From: Bacillota bacterium
GTDB lineage: Bacteria; Bacillota; Clostridia; Christensenellales; SZUA-584
NCBI GenBank assembly: GCA_023396555.1
Contig: JAEWWC010000096.1
Location: 1 to 18,416, forward strand
DNA: 18,416 nucleotides
Reading direction: 5' to 3'
Under the pieces are notes generated by a model. The model ran no database searches, was not told the origin of the DNA, and saw only the letters and a program-made list of their open reading frames with translations. Positions within the stretch are counted from its first letter, which is position 1; the number at the start of each line of letters is the position of its first letter. The position numbers and the translations under genes are program-made. Shown piece after piece: positions 13,695 to 18,416 of the stretch.

Positions 13695-14999
13695 ATGAAA
13701 CGAAAACTAACAGGCTTTATGGCTCTGCTGGCGGTTGTTTTATTGATCGCGGGCGCCTGCAGTCCGACGGCCGATAGCGCCCAGCCGACAGTGACGCTGA
13801 CAGCGGCGCCGACAACATCCCCCTCGCCGGAACCGAAGCCCGAGCCTGTAACGGACATACCATCGGATTTTCTGCCAGGGCTTTCAGAGAGCTTTATCCC
13901 CGCAGAAACGCACCATATCGGCATCATCGTCAGTGCGGAGGCGGATTGGGACGAGCTGCAGGCGATCTGCGCGGCGTATCAGGAGCGCTTTGGCGTCACG
14001 ATAACGGCGCAGAACTGCGCAGATGCCGCCCAGCAGAAAGCGGCGGCGGAAGAGCTATTGTCCTCAGGTGTTGAGCTGATGATCATAGGGCCCGCGGACG
14101 ACGCGCCCTCCGATGTGGACGAGATTTGTGACCAGCAGGGTATACCATATATCTCGATGGGGGACAGGCTGGATGCGCAGCCGGGGCAGGGCGGCTATGT
14201 ATGTGCCATTGTGCAGGACGAATATCTGGCCGGCGTGCTGAACGGAATATCCATCGTACAGGCGATGACCCAAAAATACGGTGAGCCACGCGGCAACATC
14301 GCGGAGCTTACGGGCGTTGTCAGCGACGAGACGTCGGTGATGCGTTCGAGAGGGCTGCGGCGCGTGCTGGCCGTGCACGACAAGCTGCGCGTGGTGTGCA
14401 GCATGGCGGGCGGCGATGACAAGACGGCGTACGCAGCTGCGGTGAACATATTGAAAGCATTCCGTGCGGGCGATCTGGACGGTATTGTGGCAAATGACGA
14501 TGCGGCGGCACTGCAGGTATTGCAGGCGGTTCTGAACTATGACCGCACCGAGCTGCTGGGCGCGATATGGACAGTGGGCGGTACGAAGGACGGGCTGACG
14601 GGCGTGTGGTACGGCCAGTTCGCACAGACGGTGGAGGATACCGTGTTTACCGGCATGACGGCGGTCGAATATGCGCTGCAGTATCTTGAGGGGCAGGGCG
14701 GAGATATACCGACGGTGGTGACGGCGGTGACGCGCGCCATCACGGCAGGTACCGATGCGCAGAAGGATGGTATTGCCGCACTGATCGCGCAGATGCAGGA
14801 GCGGGGGCTCGCGCGGTGTTCGGAGAGCATGGGCGATCATGCGCTGTTTATTCCGGATGCGGCGCTGCTGAGCCAGTATTATCCGACCCCGTGGTATGAG
14901 CTGGGCGAGAGCTATCTGACTGAGTTGGAACCGTATACCACTAAGGATGCGATCTATGGCGCTCGGGCAGTGAAGCCCAAGGAAGAGAAGGCAGATTAA
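13695..14999 (+). CDS. Substrate-binding-like lipoprotein, periplasmic binding protein type 1 fold
   Basis: This 434-residue protein has a lipoprotein signal with the probable lipidated cysteine at 22 (LLIAGAC). A Thr/Pro spacer to about residue 52 follows. Residues about 73-350 resemble RbsB-type sugar-binding proteins: HHIGIIVSAEADWDE, QQKAAAEELLSSGVELMIIGPA, IPYISMGDR, an EYLAG...GNIAELTGVVSDETSVMRSRGLRR stretch that parallels the RbsB hinge, and DGIVANDDAAALQ. It should sit on the outside of the membrane and bind a small ligand. No ABC permease or ATPase is adjacent, so it may feed a distant transporter or act as a sensor. ATG 13695 was chosen over an upstream in-frame ATG at 13632 because the signal peptide begins there and GGGGG precedes it. 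A DUF89 phosphatase gene follows on the same strand without an intervening terminator. Confidence 0.82.
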   Translation: MKRKLTGFMALLAVVLLIAGACSPTADSAQPTVTLTAAPTTSPSPEPKPEPVTDIPSDFLPGLSESFIPAETHHIGIIVSAEADWDELQAICAAYQERFGVTITAQNCADAAQQKAAAEELLSSGVELMIIGPADDAPSDVDEICDQQGIPYISMGDRLDAQPGQGGYVCAIVQDEYLAGVLNGISIVQAMTQKYGEPRGNIAELTGVVSDETSVMRSRGLRRVLAVHDKLRVVCSMAGGDDKTAYAAAVNILKAFRAGDLDGIVANDDAAALQVLQAVLNYDRTELLGAIWTVGGTKDGLTGVWYGQFAQTVEDTVFTGMTAVEYALQYLEGQGGDIPTVVTAVTRAITAGTDAQKDGIAALIAQMQERGLARCSESMGDHALFIPDAALLSQYYPTPWYELGESYLTELEPYTTKDAIYGARAVKPKEEKAD

Positions 15000-15093
15000 C
15001 CGGCAGCCGTTTCCCTGAAGGGACAGCGGCATGTCTGGAATAGATTTGGGGACTCTGGCGATGCGTCGCCTAGCCCGGGAAAGGTTTTGTCAA

Positions 15094-15972
15094 ATGGAGA
15101 TGTCTTCGGAATGTGTCTACTGCGTCGTAAGTCAGATGGACAGGTATTACATGCGCTTTGTGGGCGACGAGAACAACCGCATGTCCTTTTTGCGCAAGGT
15201 ATGCGCCGCGATAGGCGAGTCCAAAGAGGAAACGCATGCGCCGGTGATCAACGGAGCGCTGCTGAAGCTGGTGGCACAGGAAGCCGGAAAATACGATTTG
15301 TTTGAAGAGGAAAAGCATGTCTACAACCAGTCGATACTGAAGATGGAGGACAGCATCAAAGCCCATATCGACGCGGCGGACGATAAGCTGTACCGGGCGC
15401 TCCAGTACGCAATGCTGGGAAATTATATCGATTTCGGCACGTCGGCGGGCGTCAGCATGGAGAAGCTGAACGAACTGATAGAGACTGCACCAGACATCGA
15501 TCTGGGGGAGACCTATGAACGGTTCCGGCAGGATATTGAGAAAGCGCGGACGCTGGCGTATCTGTTTGACAACTGCGGCGAGGTCGTGTTCGACAAGATG
15601 TGCATCGCCACAATAAAGGAACTGTATCCGTCGCTGAAAATCACCGGTGTGGTGCGGGGAATGCCCGCGTACAACGACGTGACGATGGAGGATGCCCTCG
15701 AAGTGGGTCTGGATAAGCTGGTGCCCATTGTGGGCAACGGTGACGATTTGCCGGGGACGATACTTTCCCGGATCGCTCCGGAGGTGCGCGAACTGATTGA
15801 AAGCGCGGATATCGTCATTTCGAAGGGTATGGGTAATTACGAGACGCTGGATAAGAGCGGGCTCAACATCTATTACCTGTTGTTGTGCAAGTGTGACCGC
15901 TTTATGAAGGAGTTCGACAAGCCCCGGCTGGCCAGCGTTTTTGCCGCAGAAAAGGGTCGAAAAGACGCTTGA
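15094..15972 (+). CDS. DUF89 / ARMT1-like metal-dependent damage-control phosphatase
   Basis: This 292-residue cytoplasmic protein opens with SSECVYCVVSQ, a CxxC pair (Cys7, Cys10) typical of the AF1104-like branch of DUF89. Metal-site motifs follow: YLFDNCGEVVFD with Asp159-Asn160 and Glu163, and SKGMGNYE with Lys244. Family members hydrolyse phosphate from damaged or excess phospho-metabolites in a Co/Ni/Mn-dependent manner; the substrate here is unknown. ATG 15094 is chosen because family members begin just before the CxxC, because GGAAAGG precedes it, and because the extra upstream codons to ATG 15031 look unlike the gene (cta, agg, ata, tgt). ATG 15031, preceded by GAAGGGA, remains possible. 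It lies just after the binding-protein gene and is probably co-transcribed with it. Confidence 0.87.
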   Translation: MEMSSECVYCVVSQMDRYYMRFVGDENNRMSFLRKVCAAIGESKEETHAPVINGALLKLVAQEAGKYDLFEEEKHVYNQSILKMEDSIKAHIDAADDKLYRALQYAMLGNYIDFGTSAGVSMEKLNELIETAPDIDLGETYERFRQDIEKARTLAYLFDNCGEVVFDKMCIATIKELYPSLKITGVVRGMPAYNDVTMEDALEVGLDKLVPIVGNGDDLPGTILSRIAPEVRELIESADIVISKGMGNYETLDKSGLNIYYLLLCKCDRFMKEFDKPRLASVFAAEKGRKDA

Positions 15973-15982
15973 ATAAATTGGG

Positions 15983-16012
15983 CTGTCATCTTTGGCTTTA
16001 TTATAGTATAAT
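15983..16012 (+). promoter_or_regulatory. Promoter of the PQQ-propeller gene
   Basis: CTGTCA (15983-15988), an 18-base spacer and a perfect TATAAT (16007-16012), 45 bases before the start codon at 16058. The weak -35 and strong -10 suggest moderate expression. Confidence 0.45.
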
Positions 16013-16057
16013 AGAGAATATTTTGGTGGTGGAATAACCAGTGGAAAGGTTCAACAT

Positions 16058-17908
16058 ATGAAGAAAAAATACTACGCAAGAAGGCGAAGAAGCAGAAGAA
16101 CGGTGAAGACCCGGTTTTTCATCATAATCGGGCTGCTTGTGGCTGCGCTTGCGGTGGGCATATTTTTCATCGTGCAAGCGATCAATAATAAGCCGGGCAG
16201 CTCTGCGCCGCCCAGCGATTCAGCACAGCTGACGCCACCCGATACGACCGTGACACTACCGACCGATGCCCCCTCGCCAACCGAGGAGCCGACGCCCACG
16301 CCGGCGCCGTCGTTGTCGGACGAGCTTAAGCCGCATGCAACCGAGAACACCGATCCGGCCAAGGTGGGCGTGACGTATGAAATCATGGCGGATGGCGCGG
16401 TTGTGGACTCGTTTACGCGTCCGGAGCCGATCAGCTTCGGCACCGGTGCTGAATATACTGCGTTGGAAGGCATTATCAATTTCCGCGGCAACAACTACCG
16501 CGATATGCCGAGCTGGGGCACGGTGACGATATCTGAAAACAAGCTGGAAGTAAAGAATTACGACAAGAAGACGAGCGCGATAGGCAACTGGGGCGGCGCG
16601 GCCTGGACGGGGCAGCCGTTGATCGTGAAATGGCCGGCGGAAACCCGTGCCAAGATGACGTCGCTGAAAGAGGAGTTCCGCAGCAAAGACGATTTCGTGG
16701 AGGTCATCTATGCGACGCTGGATGGGCGCATCTATTTCATGGAGCTGTCCAGCGGCAAGAAGACGCGCGAGTTTATCGACATCGGCGCACCCACTAAGGG
16801 AACACCCACGCTGGACCCACGCGGATGGCCCATCATCTATGTGGGGCAGGGCCTGCAGTCAGACGGCGATGCCAACGAATGCAAGGACATGTATTTCCGC
16901 GCTTACAGCTTGATCGACAACAAGCAACTGATGAAGTTCGGCGCGTCGTCCTCCGACCCATTCGCTCTCCGCAAATGGCAGGCGTACGATTCCAGCGCGC
17001 TGATCGATGCGGAGACGGATACGCTGATCGAGCCGGGCGAGAACGGCGTGCTCTATACGATGAAGCTGAATTCGAATTTTGACGCCGAGGCGGGCACGGT
17101 GACGATGGATTCCGAGCCCAAGATCGTGAAGTATCGCTATACGTCGGATCACAACAAGAATGCGGATTCATCCGGACGCTGGGGCATGGAGAACTCCGCC
17201 GCGGCATGGCGCAACTACCTGTTCTTTACGGATAACGCCGGCATACTGCAGTGCGTGGACCTCAACACGATGTCGCTGATATACGCGAACAATCTGGAGG
17301 ACGATAGCGATGTATCAATGGTGCTGGAGGAGGACATCCCGAACCAGCAGATTTATCTGTACACCGGCTGCGAATATGACGAACTGGTGCGCGATCTGGG
17401 CAGCACCGGCCCGGCTTATGCCCGCAAGATCGACGGCCTGACGGGTGAGATACTCTGGACGGAGGAATTCGAAGTGGCTTCCAACGACAGGGTGGACGGC
17501 GGTGTGCTGGCCTCGCCGGTTCTGGGCCGCGACGGCACCAACATGGAAGGGCTGATCATCTATAACGTGACGGCGGCAGTGAAGGGCGAATCCACGACCA
17601 GTTATCTGGTGGCGCTGGACAAGGAGACGGGCGACGAGAAGTGGCGGTACGACATGGAGATAGACGGATGGTCGCCATCGTCGCCGGTTCCGGTGTATAC
17701 CGAGGACGGCAAGGGTTACATCGTACAGTGTGACCGCGCGGGCGACGTGGCGCTGATCGATGGCGCGACGGGTCAAGAGGTGACCAAGGTGAACCTGTCC
17801 AAGGGTGAGGATGAGGACAACAACTTTGAAGCAACGCCCGCCATCTATGGCAACACCATCGTTGTGGCTTCCCGTGACAGGAACATATTCTTCATTGAGA
17901 TCAAATAA
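16058..17908 (+). CDS. Membrane-anchored PQQ-type beta-propeller protein
   Basis: This 616-residue protein has a highly basic N-terminus (KKKYYARRRRSRR), one membrane segment (about 19-41) acting as an uncleaved anchor, a Pro/Thr linker (about 44-86), and a large extracellular domain. The C-terminal part contains PQQ/BamB-like blades such as YLVALDKETGDEKWRYD and VALIDGATGQEVTK, and KIDGLTGEILWTEEF. The first part (LEGIINFRGNNYRDMPSWG; GRIYFMELSSGKKTR) likely forms the other blades. No catalytic quinoprotein residues are evident, so a scaffold, ligand-binding or assembly role is more likely than dehydrogenase activity. GTGGAAAGG precedes ATG 16058. It is monocistronic, with its own promoter and a bidirectional terminator after it. 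Confidence 0.88.
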   Translation: MKKKYYARRRRSRRTVKTRFFIIIGLLVAALAVGIFFIVQAINNKPGSSAPPSDSAQLTPPDTTVTLPTDAPSPTEEPTPTPAPSLSDELKPHATENTDPAKVGVTYEIMADGAVVDSFTRPEPISFGTGAEYTALEGIINFRGNNYRDMPSWGTVTISENKLEVKNYDKKTSAIGNWGGAAWTGQPLIVKWPAETRAKMTSLKEEFRSKDDFVEVIYATLDGRIYFMELSSGKKTREFIDIGAPTKGTPTLDPRGWPIIYVGQGLQSDGDANECKDMYFRAYSLIDNKQLMKFGASSSDPFALRKWQAYDSSALIDAETDTLIEPGENGVLYTMKLNSNFDAEAGTVTMDSEPKIVKYRYTSDHNKNADSSGRWGMENSAAAWRNYLFFTDNAGILQCVDLNTMSLIYANNLEDDSDVSMVLEEDIPNQQIYLYTGCEYDELVRDLGSTGPAYARKIDGLTGEILWTEEFEVASNDRVDGGVLASPVLGRDGTNMEGLIIYNVTAAVKGESTTSYLVALDKETGDEKWRYDMEIDGWSPSSPVPVYTEDGKGYIVQCDRAGDVALIDGATGQEVTKVNLSKGEDEDNNFEATPAIYGNTIVVASRDRNIFFIEIK

Positions 17909-17920
17909 GCGAAAATAAGC

Positions 17921-17965
17921 AAAAAAAGCCCTTCGGATCAGATAAACCGAAGGGCCTTTTTCTTA
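17921..17965. terminator. Bidirectional terminator
   Basis: GCCCTTCGG (17928-17936) pairs perfectly with CCGAAGGGC (17947-17955), flanked by seven A's on the left and a T tract (CTTTTTC) on the right. It can stop both the propeller gene and the convergent protease gene. Confidence 0.92.
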
Positions 17966-17978
17966 CACATTCAAACCG

Positions 17979-18416
17979 TCATGAACCCTGATCGCTGCTG
18001 TATGGATTGAGTACCGGGCGTTCCTCCTGCACTGGAAATGCGCGCCGCGACAGTATGATGAACACGAGAGCCAATACTGCCACCACAGCCACGAATATCT
18101 CGATGTCGTAGACGCTGGCTCCGAACACCTCGGGCAGTATCACGACGGGCGCGTCGATGAGCATGTGCGCAAAAACGGCAACCCACACGAGCCAGAGCCG
18201 GCGCTTGCGCACCGCCATCAGTACGAGTATGGACAGCGCAATCTGGATGATAAAGGCACAGATGCGCTCAAAGCCTGCCAGATAGATGTCGAAAGGCTGA
18301 AGAGATGTCATCTGGGCTACGATCTGCTCGGCGGTGCCTGCCGGCAGCAGCGCGGATATCTGGTCCATCTGGCCGCTGTTGATCACTTGCGCGATGACGA
18401 GGTTGTTTATGTTGGC
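17979..18416 (-). CDS. YhfC-like glutamic-type intramembrane protease, C-terminal fragment
   Basis: The frame runs unbroken from the window edge to TGA 17981-17979, giving 145 residues; the GTG at 18386 is probably internal, since coding text (NINNLVIAQVINSGQ) continues upstream of it. Hydrophobic segments follow a soluble loop: FERICAFIIQIALSILVLMA, then LVWVAVFAHMLIDAPVVIL, then FVAVVAVLALVFIIL, with a polar tail. This fits the C-terminal half of the YhfC/DUF2324 family, relatives of PrsW and CPBP proteases. The HxxxD of AHMLIDAP would be the third active-site motif. The family usually has a His where this protein has Gln (FIIQIALS), which may matter for activity. The first motif lies outside the window. 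It is convergent with the propeller gene. Substrate unknown. Confidence 0.7.
   Translation of the reverse strand, partial: ANINNLVIAQVINSGQMDQISALLPAGTAEQIVAQMTSLQPFDIYLAGFERICAFIIQIALSILVLMAVRKRRLWLVWVAVFAHMLIDAPVVILPEVFGASVYDIEIFVAVVAVLALVFIILSRRAFPVQEERPVLNPYSSDQGS

Noticed and set aside
14064..15032. 322-residue minus-strand open frame
   Set aside because: Antisense shadow of the substrate-binding lipoprotein gene; Arg/His-rich with no recognisable motif.

Overview
The window looks like a chromosomal segment of a Gram-positive, Clostridia-type Firmicute. Supporting signs are an LPxTG-type cell-wall anchor, lipoboxes followed by Pro/Thr-rich wall-spanning linkers, SH3/peptidoglycan-binding wall proteins, Flg_new-type (Listeria-Bacteroides) repeats, strong AAGGAGG-like ribosome binding sites, and a TTGACA-17-TATAAT promoter. 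No phage, IS element, tRNA, rRNA or CRISPR array is visible. Species cannot be assigned from this sequence.

Left part (1-8216): the 3' end of an L-fucose isomerase gene closes with a clear terminator. A 250-bp AT-rich gap follows, holding a possible orphan small transcript. Next comes a large MalT/LuxR-type STAND ATPase regulator on the minus strand. It is divergent from a 1008-residue cell-wall-anchored surface protein built from two copies of a glycine-rich beta-helix-like module, and the two share a 220-bp intergenic region with repeated candidate operator elements. Then come a 374-bp AT-rich gap with a long hairpin and a tandem direct repeat, a small zinc-ribbon membrane protein, and an Est30-like alpha/beta hydrolase.

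Middle part (8312-13525): a perfect-consensus promoter with a ~100-nt leader drives a secreted SH3/peptidoglycan-binding protein followed by a DUF5050-like lipoprotein. A 91-residue minus-strand protein carries an HPD motif like a truncated J-domain. Another membrane/zinc-ribbon protein has a perfect 16-bp palindrome at its promoter. It converges on cinA (minus strand) with a shared bidirectional terminator.

Right part (13695-18416): a substrate-binding-like lipoprotein and a DUF89/ARMT1-like damage-control phosphatase form a likely operon. Next is a membrane-anchored PQQ-type beta-propeller with its own promoter and a bidirectional terminator. Last is a truncated minus-strand gene for a YhfC-like intramembrane protease.

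The common theme is the cell envelope: one sortase substrate, two lipoproteins, one secreted SH3 protein, one membrane-tethered propeller, two zinc-ribbon membrane proteins and one intramembrane protease. The best candidate for an undescribed system is the divergent STAND regulator/duplicated beta-helix surface protein pair beside fucose catabolism. The link between them is inferred from position and from sequence repeats only.
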